Assembly (NCBI RefSeq): GCF_003851545.1
Contig: NZ_BHVX01000008.1
Coordinates: 1 to 64,000, forward strand
Direction: 5' to 3'
Origin: Ralstonia sp. SET104
GTDB lineage: Bacteria; Pseudomonadota; Gammaproteobacteria; Burkholderiales; Burkholderiaceae
Length of the DNA stretch: 64,000 nt
In this document: in pieces, positions 37,999-47,071 of the stretch
Numbering within the stretch: the first letter of the stretch is position 1
Layout: each line of letters starts with the position of its first letter
Translations under genes and position numbers: made by a program
Notes under the pieces: model-generated
Databases searched by the model: none
What the model was told of the DNA's origin: nothing
What the model saw: the letters and a program-made list of their open reading frames with translations, nothing else

Positions 37999-39672
37999 AT
38001 GTTCAAGCGCCATCGCCCCACCTCGTCGGGTTCATCGGCTCCGGCCAAGAGCGTGGGTAACGGCGCCGTCAGCCTGCGCCTGCATCTGTTGCGGGCGCTT
38101 GCAACGCCGCTGTTTGGTTTGATTGTGGGCACCGGCGCGCTGTCGTATTGGCTGGCGGCGCACTACACCGCGCAGGTGTTTGATCGCGCGCTGGTGGGTG
38201 TGGCTAACACGCTGGCCGAGCAATTGCGCATCGCCGGTCCACATGTGCCGGCGGCCAAGCTGTACGACATTGCCCTCACCGCGCAGACGCTGGTACAGAA
38301 CAGCGGCGAAGACCGCATCTACTGGCGCATTTACGGCCCGGCGGGCACGCTGATCGGGCGCGACACGCCGCTGGGTTACGGCTCAGGCCAGGTGCGCATT
38401 GGCGATGCACGCGTGTTCTATAGCTGGATCGACGGCAAACAGGTCCGCGCTGTGCATCTGCTGGTGCCGGGCGTGAGCGCCGAAGTACCCAAGCCGGTCT
38501 CGCCACGCCAGCCCGTGCCACCCGACCCGGCAGATGATGTCACGCGCCCCGCGCTCGCGCCCACACAGGCGCAGACGGCCCCGGCATTCAATCCATCCAA
38601 TCCGCCGGACGCCATGCAAGCCGACGGCGGCATCGTCGTGGAAGTAGCGGAACTGCTCGATCATCGTGATACAGCAGCCAAGGAAGTGCTGCTGTCAGTG
38701 TCGATTCCTCTGATCGTGCTGCTGGCTGTGGGCGGGCTGATTCTCTCGCTCGTGCTCAAAGAAGAACTGCAGCCGCTGCAAACGCTGGCCGATACGCTCA
38801 ACAGGCAAAGCGCGAGATCGGTGACGCCGCTGCCCGCCGAATCGGCCGAACGCGTACCTGCTGAACTGCAACCGCTCATCAACGCGATGAACGCGCTGCT
38901 CGCCCGCTTGCGCGATGCCCTCGAAGCGCAACGCACCTTCATTGCCGACGCGGCACATCAACTTCGCACGCCGCTCACCGCATTGAAGCTGCATGCCGAC
39001 CGCGCAGTCGAGGCCAAGACATTGGACGACGCACGACCCGCTCTGCTGGAACTGCAATCGGGCGCCAACCGCGCGGTGCGCCTGTCCAACCAGTTGCTGA
39101 CGCTGGCACGTGCTGAACCGGGCATGACGCTCGATCAGTTGGGGCCGCCCATGCGGGTGGATCTTGTCTCGCTCGCGTTTGATGCCGGTGCGCAATGGGT
39201 GCCGCGTGCACTGGCACGGGGGCTGGATCTCGGTTTCGAAGCCTGGCCGCAGGAAGCCACCTCGCCGGGTTCGTTGCGGGCGCCGGTCATGGCCAACGTG
39301 CTGCTGCTGCGCGAAGCCATCAACAACCTGCTCGACAACGCCATCAAGTACGTGCCAGCCGGCGGGCGCGTGACCCTGCGTGCGGGCATGGAAGCCGATG
39401 CCGCTTCACAGTGGTGGGGCGTCGTGAGCGTGGAAGACAACGGCCCGGGTATCCCACCCGAGCGCCGTGGCGAAGTGTTCCAGCGCTTCTTCCGTGGGGA
39501 TGCGGATCACCGCTCTGGGCAACCGCAGGGTAGCGGCCTGGGCCTGGCCATCGTGCACGACATCGTGCGATTGCACGGCGGCACCGTTGCCATTGATGAT
39601 GCGCTCACACGCGATGGCAACCACGTGATGCGCTTCGTGTTGCGCCTGCCGCTGGCAGGCGAGTCCGCCTGA
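37999..39672 (+). CDS. Sensor histidine kinase (TctE/QseC-like)
   Basis: This 557-aa membrane histidine kinase has helix 1 at about residues 34-54 and helix 2 at about 233-253. The TctE-type periplasmic sensor region lies between them, with a Pro-rich insert around 164-205. A HAMP-like linker follows. The phospho-acceptor His320 lies in DAAHQLRTPL. The ATPase domain has N (NNLLDNAIKY), G1 (DNGPGIP) and G2 (GSGLGLAIV). The stimulus is unknown; the family includes tricarboxylate and cation sensors. Confidence 0.92.
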   Translation: MFKRHRPTSSGSSAPAKSVGNGAVSLRLHLLRALATPLFGLIVGTGALSYWLAAHYTAQVFDRALVGVANTLAEQLRIAGPHVPAAKLYDIALTAQTLVQNSGEDRIYWRIYGPAGTLIGRDTPLGYGSGQVRIGDARVFYSWIDGKQVRAVHLLVPGVSAEVPKPVSPRQPVPPDPADDVTRPALAPTQAQTAPAFNPSNPPDAMQADGGIVVEVAELLDHRDTAAKEVLLSVSIPLIVLLAVGGLILSLVLKEELQPLQTLADTLNRQSARSVTPLPAESAERVPAELQPLINAMNALLARLRDALEAQRTFIADAAHQLRTPLTALKLHADRAVEAKTLDDARPALLELQSGANRAVRLSNQLLTLARAEPGMTLDQLGPPMRVDLVSLAFDAGAQWVPRALARGLDLGFEAWPQEATSPGSLRAPVMANVLLLREAINNLLDNAIKYVPAGGRVTLRAGMEADAASQWWGVVSVEDNGPGIPPERRGEVFQRFFRGDADHRSGQPQGSGLGLAIVHDIVRLHGGTVAIDDALTRDGNHVMRFVLRLPLAGESA

Positions 39673-39697
39673 ATGGCAGGTCTTCGAGACGTTCGGC

Positions 39698-40237
39698 TTA
39701 CTTCTTCTTGCGCTTCTCAGGCCGCGCCAGCATCGTGCCGCGGCATTTCTTGGCGCCACAGCGGCACGCAAACTGTTCCTTCAACGCCTTGGTCTGGCGG
39801 CCTTCAATGACGAGGCCGTAGTCGTAGAACAGTTCTTCACCGGGTTCGATGTCACGCAGCGCGTGAATAAACACCTGGCCGTCTTGTTCGCGCGCTTCGC
39901 AATTCGGCTTGCAGGCGTGGTTGATCCAGCGCGCGCGGTTGCCACCAAACTTGGCGTCGATCACGCTGCCGTCTTCCAGGCTGAAGTAGAACGTGTGGTT
40001 CGGGTCGGTCGGATCGTGTGGATGGCGGCGCAGCGCCTCTTTCCACGTGATGTGCTCGCCCTTGTATTCGATGATCTTCTTGCCGCGGGCGATGGCGACC
40101 ACGGCGTACACACCGCGTCCGTGCACGCCCGATTCACGCACCTCAATGCGATCGCGGCGGCGCAGTTTGGCCGGAGCTTCCGGCGCGGGCGCAGACTCAG
40201 CCAGGGCCGGCGTGGCATCAGGGGACGTACGTGTCAT
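39698..40237 (-). CDS. SET domain protein-lysine methyltransferase
   Basis: This 179-aa protein is a complete SET domain of the eukaryotic-like kind. It has RGVYA (residues 41-45), the SAM/active-site pseudoknot pieces INHACKPNC (105-113) and ELFYDYG (135-141), and a post-SET zinc cluster C158-x-C160-x4-C165 that would use Cys113 (or Cys109) as partner. Bacterial members are thought to methylate protein lysines; the target is unknown. The C-terminus ends in a run of Lys/Arg. The start at 40237 was chosen over a longer frame running into the DnaA-box region. Confidence 0.87.
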   Translation of the reverse strand: MTRTSPDATPALAESAPAPEAPAKLRRRDRIEVRESGVHGRGVYAVVAIARGKKIIEYKGEHITWKEALRRHPHDPTDPNHTFYFSLEDGSVIDAKFGGNRARWINHACKPNCEAREQDGQVFIHALRDIEPGEELFYDYGLVIEGRQTKALKEQFACRCGAKKCRGTMLARPEKRKKK

Positions 40238-40887
40238 GGGGCAAATGGCGCGGTGAAGCGGAACAAAAACGTCGATCAACGAAGCCGTGAGCCTACACCA
40301 AAAGCATGGCACCTCGACACGTGCCGCCGTCCCGTGCAACCCGGTCCATGTGAATAACCAATGTGGATAACCCGGCCCGCAACTGTGGATAACTACCGTC
40401 AAAGCCTGTTGGCTGTCTGTGGCTGCCCTGTCGATGGCGTGGGCACAAGTGATGCACTTGCCGGCAGGGGCACCGAAAAAATCAGCAATCTATCCACCAG
40501 AGGACACACCCGGTACCCCTGGTTTTGCTTGCAGCAAGTAATTGAACACAAAGCGCTTTTTCCACTTATCCACAGAAACTGTCCACCGTTATCTACTACT
40601 ACTATCTGTATACATAAAGAAAAAGGTAAACCAACCAATCGACTTGCGTCGAACCAATCAGCGAACACGCAAGCCAACCGAAAACCACGACATCCAACGG
40701 CAATGCTGATGTGATGGGATCGCCTCGCAACGTAGGCCCCATGCGGGGTTTGCGGAACCCACATGCCATGCGCGGTTACAAAGCTCACGTGCCGGCGCTG
40801 TTCGCATGCCGGTATCATGTCGCCCTTGGAGCCATCCCCCGGGCGGCTCTGTTGTGTGTTTTATCTACTCTTGAAGGGAGTCAAGCA
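40238..40887. other. Large gap with origin-like DnaA-box region (650 bp)
   Basis: No gene is seen in this stretch between the SET gene and hupB. Perfect DnaA boxes TGTGGATAA are at 40362-40370 and 40384-40392, and TTATCCACA at 40566-40574. A one-mismatch box (TGTGAATAA) is at 40349-40357. A DnaA-trio run at 40593-40605 is followed by moderately A-rich sequence. The rightmost part (about 40640-40887) should hold the hupB promoter; TATCAT at 40813-40818 is a possible -10. Confidence 0.7.
40553..40621 (+). other. Origin-unwinding-like module, copy A (DnaA box plus DnaA-trios)
   Basis: DnaA box TTATCCACA (40566-40574), an 18-nt gap, then CTACTACTACTAT (40593-40605), whose complementary strand reads as repeated 3'-GAT trios. 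TATACATAAAGAA follows. This is the order described for the basal unwinding part of bacterial oriC. The 69-bp block matches copy B at 58570-58638 at 62 positions by direct comparison. Confidence 0.65.
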
Positions 40888-41166
40888 ATGACGAAAACCG
40901 AACTGATCGACGCCATCGCCAGCGGCGTAGACGGTCTGACCAAGGCCAAGGCCGAGCAGGCACTGAATGCGACGCTGCAAGCCATCATGGAATCCGTTGG
41001 CAAGGGTGATACGGTCAGCCTTATCGGCTTTGGTACCTTCAGCCAGGGTGAGCGCGCCGAGCGCATGGCTCGCAACCCGCGTACCGGTGAGGAAATCAAG
41101 GTCGAAGCTGCCAAGACGGTCAAGTTCAAGGCCGGTCAGAAGTTCAAGGACGCTGTCAACGGCTAA
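40888..41166 (+). CDS. hupB: DNA-binding protein HU (beta type)
   Basis: This 92-aa HU protein starts MTKTELIDAIASGVDGL and has the HU signature GFGTFSQGERAERMARNPRTGEEI, covering the beta arm with its Arg-Asn-Pro tip. It bends DNA and takes part in nucleoid structure and origin function. GAAGGGAG lies upstream of the ATG. It is directly downstream of the DnaA-box region. Confidence 0.96.
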   Translation: MTKTELIDAIASGVDGLTKAKAEQALNATLQAIMESVGKGDTVSLIGFGTFSQGERAERMARNPRTGEEIKVEAAKTVKFKAGQKFKDAVNG

Positions 41167-41309
41167 GGCAGTGACGACCTTGGCGTGACCAGCCAGGCTG
41201 GTCAGCGCCCTCGACGTGGCATGCCGTTGCATGCGTGAACAGACCGCAGCATTGGCGTACCACGTCGGAAGGCCTGTCTCCCCGTCAGGCCATCCCTTCT
41301 CCCGCTTCC

Positions 41310-42257
41310 ATGTCTTGCCGCTTCCCGCGCAATTCACGCGCTCTGCGCATTGCCCTGCCGATTGTCCTGATCGCACCGGTGCTCTGGTTTGCCGGCTGCG
41401 CAACGCCGCCTGCGCGCCCGCAAGCCGAACCGCTGCCTGACAATGAAGTCGTGCAGACAAAGCCAGGCGCCACACCGCGTGAAAGGATGATCGAGATTGC
41501 CCTGACCGAGTGGGATCGGTGGGGGCGCCAGACGGTGCGTGTGGGGCGTGACGATACGTATTGCGTGACCGGTGGCGGTTTTCCCGATCAGCCGCAAGGC
41601 CGCTGGCTGACCCCCGACTACCCCGCCCCTGCCCCTTCCGATGAAGAAGGCGGTGCCGACATACCGCTGCCCAAGGCGGCTGCCACACCGGTAGCACCGC
41701 CCCCGACGCCTTGCCTGCGCTACCCCGATGGCACGGGTGGTGAAGCAACGGCCCGCGGCTGCATGCTGGCCAAGCGCTACTGGGGCATCGTCGGCAAGAC
41801 GCCGACCTGCCAGCAACTGACCACCGGCGGCTGGGCGTGGTCGGCCGTGTTCATCTCGTGGATCATGCGCAAGGCCGGCTTGCAGAACGACCAGTTCCTC
41901 ACCGGTGCCACGCATGCCGAATACGTGACCGATGCGCGCGACCTCCTGCTCAAGCACCCCGCCTTCGCGCTCGAACCCACGCCGGCCGTGCCGCGCCCGG
42001 GCGATCTCATGTGCACCGCACGCGGCGCCGATCGCTTCATGACCGACCCCACTGAGATCCAAGCCGGCAGGACGCCCATGCATTGCGATCTCGTTGTCGA
42101 GGTGGACCCGGTGCGCCATGAGGTGAAATCAATTGGCGGCAACGTGCAGCAATCTGCGTCGATGAGCATCACCGAGTTGAACGATGCGAACCAGCTCGAC
42201 CCGTATACGAACTCGGTCATGCAGTGGCTGGTGATCTTGCGCAACCAACTGCCTTAG
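41310..42257 (+). CDS. DUF2272 domain lipoprotein
   Basis: This 315-aa protein has a lipoprotein signal peptide (lipobox WFAGC, Cys about residue 30). The C-terminal DUF2272 region has WAWSAVFISWIMRKAG, PRPGDLMC and HCDLVVEV...IGGNV. That pattern resembles CHAP/NlpC-type folds, but no activity is known. A Pro-rich linker lies in the middle. The start at ATG 41310 was chosen because it gives a standard signal peptide; a GTG at 41235 is also open. Confidence 0.78.
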   Translation: MSCRFPRNSRALRIALPIVLIAPVLWFAGCATPPARPQAEPLPDNEVVQTKPGATPRERMIEIALTEWDRWGRQTVRVGRDDTYCVTGGGFPDQPQGRWLTPDYPAPAPSDEEGGADIPLPKAAATPVAPPPTPCLRYPDGTGGEATARGCMLAKRYWGIVGKTPTCQQLTTGGWAWSAVFISWIMRKAGLQNDQFLTGATHAEYVTDARDLLLKHPAFALEPTPAVPRPGDLMCTARGADRFMTDPTEIQAGRTPMHCDLVVEVDPVRHEVKSIGGNVQQSASMSITELNDANQLDPYTNSVMQWLVILRNQLP

Positions 42258-42367
42258 CCGCGAACGGATGTAACGGCGTTTGACGTCCGGCGCAAGTTCA
42301 TTAACATGTGAATTACAAAAGCGCCGACAATCGACCGGCGCGTGATCCTGCGACCAGGAGACAGGTC

Positions 42368-43201
42368 ATGTCCGTGCTTTCGCTCACTTCCGATGTTGCC
42401 GATGCCGGATCGGACATCCAGGCTCATCGTCCCGCCTGGTGCGGCCCGAGCGAATGGGCCGCACGCGTGAAGCTGGCGGCGTGCTACCGCATCTTTGCGC
42501 AGCTCGGCTGGACCGAACTGATCTACAACCACATCACGCTGCGCCTGCCGCCCGAGGACGGCGCGAATGACGATGATGGTCCGCACTTCCTCATTAATCC
42601 GTTTGGCCTGACGTATGCCGAGGTTTGCGCTTCAAACCTTGTGAAGCTCGACTTGCAGGGCAATGTGCAACGCACGGCAGGACAGCCAGACTGGCCGGTC
42701 AACCCGGCGGGCTTTACGGTGCATGCGGCCATCCATGCCGGCATTCAGGGCGCGCACTGCGTCATGCACACCCACACCACTGCCGGCATGGCCGTGGCCT
42801 GCTCGCGCGATGGCTTGTCGATCAGCAACTTCTACGCAGCACAACTGCACGGCAAAGTGGCGTACCACGACTTTGAAGGCATCACCGTGCATGCCGATGA
42901 AGGGCCGCGCCTGGTGGAGAACATCGGCGGCAAGCCCGCGGTGATCTTGCGCAATCACGGGCTGTTGGCCTGGGGCGATTCGATTGCGCGGGCGTTTGCC
43001 GTGTTGTGGTTGCTCAACCGCGCGTGTGAGATTCAACTGGCATCAACATCGATGGGCCCGGTGTTGGAGATTCCCGAGGCGGTTGCGCGCAACTGCACGC
43101 GCGATTCGCTGCAGTTCAACCCGAACTTTGGCGCCGGTGAAGACGTGTTCGCGGCGCTGACCCGCACCATTGATCGCATCGACCCTTCCTACCGTATCTG
43201 A
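42368..43201 (+). CDS. Class II aldolase/adducin family protein
   Basis: This 277-aa protein is of the class II aldolase/adducin family. The zinc ligands fall in MHTHTTAGMAV and in the later RNHGLLAWG region, and the substrate/phosphate-binding part near YNHITLRLP is conserved. GGAG lies 7-10 nt before the ATG. Members include L-fuculose-phosphate aldolases and decarboxylases. It is 4 bp before a ketopantoate-reductase-like gene, so they form a pair acting on a hydroxy- or keto-acid that cannot be named. Confidence 0.87.
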   Translation: MSVLSLTSDVADAGSDIQAHRPAWCGPSEWAARVKLAACYRIFAQLGWTELIYNHITLRLPPEDGANDDDGPHFLINPFGLTYAEVCASNLVKLDLQGNVQRTAGQPDWPVNPAGFTVHAAIHAGIQGAHCVMHTHTTAGMAVACSRDGLSISNFYAAQLHGKVAYHDFEGITVHADEGPRLVENIGGKPAVILRNHGLLAWGDSIARAFAVLWLLNRACEIQLASTSMGPVLEIPEAVARNCTRDSLQFNPNFGAGEDVFAALTRTIDRIDPSYRI

Positions 43202-43205
43202 TCTC

Positions 43206-44183
43206 ATGACACGCATTTGCATCGTCGGCGCCGGCGCTGTCGGCGGCTATTTTGGCGCGAAGCTCGCGCTGGCGGATCAACCGGTCAACGTGCTGGCACG
43301 TGGCGCCACGCTTGCTGCGTTGCAGGCGGAAGGGCTTTGTCTGACCGAAGACGGCAACACACAATCTGTGCCGGTGCACGCGAGTGACAACGCGCATGCA
43401 CTCGGCGTGCACGACGTGGTGATCGTTGCCGTGAAGGCACCGGCCATGGAAAGCGTTGCGCAAAGCATCGCCCCGTTGATCGGCCCCGAGACCTGCGTGG
43501 TGGTGGCGATGAACGGCGTGCCGTGGTGGTTTTTTGATCGGCCCGGCCCGCACGAAGGGTTGCGATTGCGGTCGGTCGATCCGCACGGCTCGATTGCGCG
43601 GTCGATTCCCACGAAGAATGTGCTCGGCTGCGTGGTGCATCTGACGTGTTCGACGTCTGCACCAGCACATGTGCGTCATGGGTTCGGCAAGCGATTGATT
43701 CTCGGCGAACCTGCGGGTGGTACTTCAACGCGCCTGGAAGCGGTCAGCGCGCTTTTTGAACGTGCCGGCTTGCAGATCGAACGCAGTCAGGCCATCCAGC
43801 GCGATGTCTGGTTCAAGCTGTGGGGCAACATGACGATGAATCCGGTGTCCGTGCTGACGGGTGCTACATGCGATCGCATCCTGGACGATCCGCAGGTGGC
43901 GGCGTTCTGTCTGGCGATCATGGAAGAAGCCAAAGCGATTGGCGCGCGCATCGGTTGTCCGATCGAACAAAGTGGTGAAGAGCGCAGCGCCGTGACACGT
44001 CAACTCGGTGCGTTCAAGACGTCGATGCTGCAGGATGCGCAAGCCGGACGCGGCCCGCTGGAGATCGACGCGCTGGTGGCGTCGGTGCGGGAAATCGGCC
44101 AGCACGTGGGTGTGCCGACACCGCAGATCGATGCCCTGCTGGGTCTGGTGCGTTTGCACGCCCAGACCCGAGGACTCTACTGA
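43206..44183 (+). CDS. 2-dehydropantoate 2-reductase family protein (PanE/ApbA-like)
   Basis: This 325-aa protein has the N-terminal NADP-binding GAGAVGGYFGAKLA (about residues 8-21). The ApbA C-terminal domain has the catalytic-Lys region DVWFKLWGNMTMNPVS. It may be a true ketopantoate reductase for coenzyme A synthesis or a paralogue reducing another 2-keto acid. The coupling to an aldolase-family gene favours a catabolic paralogue. Confidence 0.85.
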   Translation: MTRICIVGAGAVGGYFGAKLALADQPVNVLARGATLAALQAEGLCLTEDGNTQSVPVHASDNAHALGVHDVVIVAVKAPAMESVAQSIAPLIGPETCVVVAMNGVPWWFFDRPGPHEGLRLRSVDPHGSIARSIPTKNVLGCVVHLTCSTSAPAHVRHGFGKRLILGEPAGGTSTRLEAVSALFERAGLQIERSQAIQRDVWFKLWGNMTMNPVSVLTGATCDRILDDPQVAAFCLAIMEEAKAIGARIGCPIEQSGEERSAVTRQLGAFKTSMLQDAQAGRGPLEIDALVASVREIGQHVGVPTPQIDALLGLVRLHAQTRGLY

Positions 44184-44196
44184 AGAAGCGTCTTCG

Positions 44197-45000
44197 TTAC
44201 GGCGCGAGCGCGGGGTGCTTCAATGCATGCGCCGTTTCGATCCACTGTTGGTGATACGCGGCATCGTCACGCTTGAGGCCGAGTTCACCGTTCTGATACG
44301 CCATTGCCAGGGCTTGCACGGCTTCGGGCAATTCGTGTTCGGCGGCATCCTGGTACAGCGCCAGCGCGCGGGCTTCATCGCGCGGCACACCATCACCGTC
44401 ACGGTACGCGTTGGCGAGCATGAACATCGCAGCCGGAATCTCACGGCGTGCGGCACGATCAAACCAGTGCGCGGCCTGTGTCGTGTCGATGGCCGTGCCG
44501 TAGCCGCTGCGATACATCACGCCAAGGTAATAAGCCGCTGCCGCATCGCCCTTGTCAGCGGACTGACGCAGCAGATGCAGCGCACGCGGATAGTCGCGTT
44601 CCACACCACCGGTACCGAGCAACAACACCTTACCGAGCGACAACTGCGCGCGCGCATCGCTCGGTGCCGCGGTTTCCAGCCAACGTATCCCTTCGTTGCG
44701 CAGCGAGCCGTCGTGCGCGCTGAGCAGTGCTTCGCCCAACGCCGATTGCGCCGGCACCGAGCCACTGCGCGCCAACTGACGCAACTGCTGCAGCGCTTCG
44801 GGCTCCATCGCCTGCACGACCATCGCGCGCCACGCTTCCAATTGCGTGGCATCCACCGTGGGTGCCTGACGCCCATGCGACAGCCAGCCACCAACAGTCA
44901 CGACAATCGCCAGTGCGGCGGCCACCGTAAGCATCGGCACTGACTGGCGCGGCGATTCCATGGCTGGCGCACCAACCCATGCAGAACGAAGAGATGGCAT
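44197..45000 (-). CDS. Sel1-repeat membrane-anchored protein
   Basis: This 267-aa protein has one N-terminal membrane helix (about residues 22-41) and then several Sel1/TPR-like repeats. Examples are AAAYYLGVMYRSGYG, AAHWFDRAA and PAAMFMLANAYRDGDG. Sel1 proteins act as scaffolds in envelope signalling. It starts 13 bp after the nucleotidase stop codon, so they are in one operon. Confidence 0.8.
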   Translation of the reverse strand: MPSLRSAWVGAPAMESPRQSVPMLTVAAALAIVVTVGGWLSHGRQAPTVDATQLEAWRAMVVQAMEPEALQQLRQLARSGSVPAQSALGEALLSAHDGSLRNEGIRWLETAAPSDARAQLSLGKVLLLGTGGVERDYPRALHLLRQSADKGDAAAAYYLGVMYRSGYGTAIDTTQAAHWFDRAARREIPAAMFMLANAYRDGDGVPRDEARALALYQDAAEHELPEAVQALAMAYQNGELGLKRDDAAYHQQWIETAHALKHPALAP

Positions 45001-45013
45001 TGATGGCTCCTGC

Positions 45014-47071
45014 TTACTGCGTCAGGTCGATCTGGTACACCGCCAGACCCTTGCCCGAGCCGTCATCCGCGGCCACTTGCGTGACGTTGGTGATGCCGGC
45101 AGCCGTGGCGTTGGTCTGCTTGTTGGGCGCTGACGAGAACTGCACCTGCGCCACCGACGTCGCCAGCTTCGTGAAACGCCAGCTGCGTTGCGAGCCGTTG
45201 GTGGCACGCGTTACCGTACCGAGCTTTTTGATGTAGCTGATCAGCACATCGCGATTGGCATCCGGCGACGCATAGATCGTCTTGCTGCCATCCAGGCCGG
45301 GGAAGTTGCCGCCACCGCTCGCACGATAATTGTTAGTGGCCACGATGAACTGGCCTGCCGGATCGATCGGTGTGCCCTTGTACAGCAGATTCTTGATGCG
45401 GCTGCCTACCGGCTGCGTGACGTCAATCTCATACGTCAGGTCGGGCGTGGTGAACATGTCGAAGTTGTAGCCGGGGAACGTGCTCACCAGCTTCTGCACC
45501 GTCGCGCTGGTCGGGTCGATGGTGTTGAAGCGCTTGGCCGCGGTTTCCAGCCAGTTCTTGATGTCGGAGCCGGCCACCTTCACCGCGTAGACCGTGTTCG
45601 GATACAGGTACAGGTCGGCCGCGTTGTTGATCGCCAGCGGACCTGCGGCCACGTCGGTGAAGTCCGTGCCGCCCCCAAAGCCGCTCTTGAACGGCGCGCT
45701 GACCGACAGCACCGGCAGCGATGCGTACTGCGGCAGGTTCGCCTGGATGTATGCCGACACGTAATCGGCCTGCGCCTGGTTGACGATCTCGATCGCACCC
45801 GGGTCGCCCACGTCGGCAAAGTACGTGCTCATGTTGAAGTCCGTGCTGCCCACCGGCGTCTTCACGTAGTTGATCGTCGCCTGGTGTTCTGTGGCGATGG
45901 CGGCCGAGACAGTCGGGTCGGCGGCCACGTAAGTCTTGTCGGCGTTCTGGATCGAACGCGCTTCCACCGTGGTCTGCGTCTTGTCGACAGCCCAGTTCGT
46001 GCCGTCGAACGTCAGACCCAGTTTGATCACGCCCAGGTGCTTGCCCCAGTAGTTGGCCATCACGGTCGGCACGCCGTTCACGGTGCCGTTGACCTTGTCC
46101 ACGCCCGGCAGATTGAACTGGGTTACCGTGCTCTTCGCATCCGGGAAGAGCTGATGCGAGTGGCCGATCAGCATGGCATCGATGCCCGGCACGGTCGAGA
46201 GCCACCAGCTGCCGTTTTCCATCGTCGGCGAATACGTCGAGTTGTCCAGCCCGCCGTGCGAGATGGCCACCACCAGGTCGGCACCGTTCGCGCGCATCTC
46301 GGGGATGTACTTGGCAGCCGTTTCCTTGATGCCGACGGTGTAGACCTTGCCGTCGAGCCAGCGCTTGTCCCAGCTCGTGATGGTGGGCGGTGTAAAGCTG
46401 ATGATGCCGACCTTGACCGGTGCGCTGATGGTGCTGCCGTCCGGCGCCGTGGCCGTCACGGTCTTGGTGATGATGGTGTACGGCTGGAACAACGGCGCAT
46501 TGGTCTTCGCGCTCATCACGTTGGCCAGCACCTGCGGGAAGCTCGGGCCCGCGCATTTGGTCTGCGCGCCCGGATCGGGCATACCGGTTACGTTGAACGT
46601 GTTGCCCGTGACTTGCGACAGATATGGCAGGCCGTAGTTGAACTCGTGGTTACCGATACCGCCGCCGTCGTACCTGGCTGCGTTCATCACCTTGTAGATC
46701 GCCAGCGTCTGGCTGCACGTGATGGGGTTCACCATGGCCTGGTAGTCCGACAGCGCAGTGCCCTGGATGGTGTCGCCATTGTCCAGCAGCAGCGTGTTCG
46801 GGAACTGCGTGCGCGCCTGATTGATGAGCGTCGCCACACGCTCGAAACCGAACGAGTTGTCGGCCGCGAGCTTGAAGTAGTCGTACGACAGCACGTTCGT
46901 GTGCAGGTCGGTTGTTTCCAGCACGGCCAGCGTGGCCTTGGTGCCAGCCGGGGTCGTGTTACCGGTCGAACCGGTGGTGGGCGAATCATCGCTGCCGCCA
47001 CAGGCAGCCAATGACATCGACAAAAAAACAGCAAGCGGCAACGCCGCCGAACACAACGGTCGGACTCGCAT
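45014..47071 (-). CDS. Bifunctional metallophosphatase/5'-nucleotidase lipoprotein
   Basis: This 685-aa exported enzyme has a lipobox (LAACG, Cys about residue 24) and a Ser/Thr/Gly linker. The metallophosphatase domain has TTDLHTN, DNGDTIQGT, GNHEFNYG and GHSHQLF as metal ligands. The C-terminal 5'-nucleotidase domain binds substrate (TNNYRASGGGNFP). It is the 2',3'-cyclic-nucleotide phosphodiesterase/5'-nucleotidase type, recovering phosphate and nucleosides in the periplasm. AGGGAG lies before the ATG. Confidence 0.9.
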   Translation of the reverse strand: MRVRPLCSAALPLAVFLSMSLAACGGSDDSPTTGSTGNTTPAGTKATLAVLETTDLHTNVLSYDYFKLAADNSFGFERVATLINQARTQFPNTLLLDNGDTIQGTALSDYQAMVNPITCSQTLAIYKVMNAARYDGGGIGNHEFNYGLPYLSQVTGNTFNVTGMPDPGAQTKCAGPSFPQVLANVMSAKTNAPLFQPYTIITKTVTATAPDGSTISAPVKVGIISFTPPTITSWDKRWLDGKVYTVGIKETAAKYIPEMRANGADLVVAISHGGLDNSTYSPTMENGSWWLSTVPGIDAMLIGHSHQLFPDAKSTVTQFNLPGVDKVNGTVNGVPTVMANYWGKHLGVIKLGLTFDGTNWAVDKTQTTVEARSIQNADKTYVAADPTVSAAIATEHQATINYVKTPVGSTDFNMSTYFADVGDPGAIEIVNQAQADYVSAYIQANLPQYASLPVLSVSAPFKSGFGGGTDFTDVAAGPLAINNAADLYLYPNTVYAVKVAGSDIKNWLETAAKRFNTIDPTSATVQKLVSTFPGYNFDMFTTPDLTYEIDVTQPVGSRIKNLLYKGTPIDPAGQFIVATNNYRASGGGNFPGLDGSKTIYASPDANRDVLISYIKKLGTVTRATNGSQRSWRFTKLATSVAQVQFSSAPNKQTNATAAGITNVTQVAADDGSGKGLAVYQIDLTQ

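Noticed and set aside
42308-42368. Earlier start for the aldolase-family protein
   Set aside because: The extra 20 residues are unlike the family, and a GGAG lies correctly before the ATG at 42368.
45188-47014. Plus-strand open frame of 608 codons opposite the 5'-nucleotidase
   Set aside because: The minus strand encodes a complete enzyme with all metal motifs; the plus frame is Arg/His/Val-rich shadow sequence.
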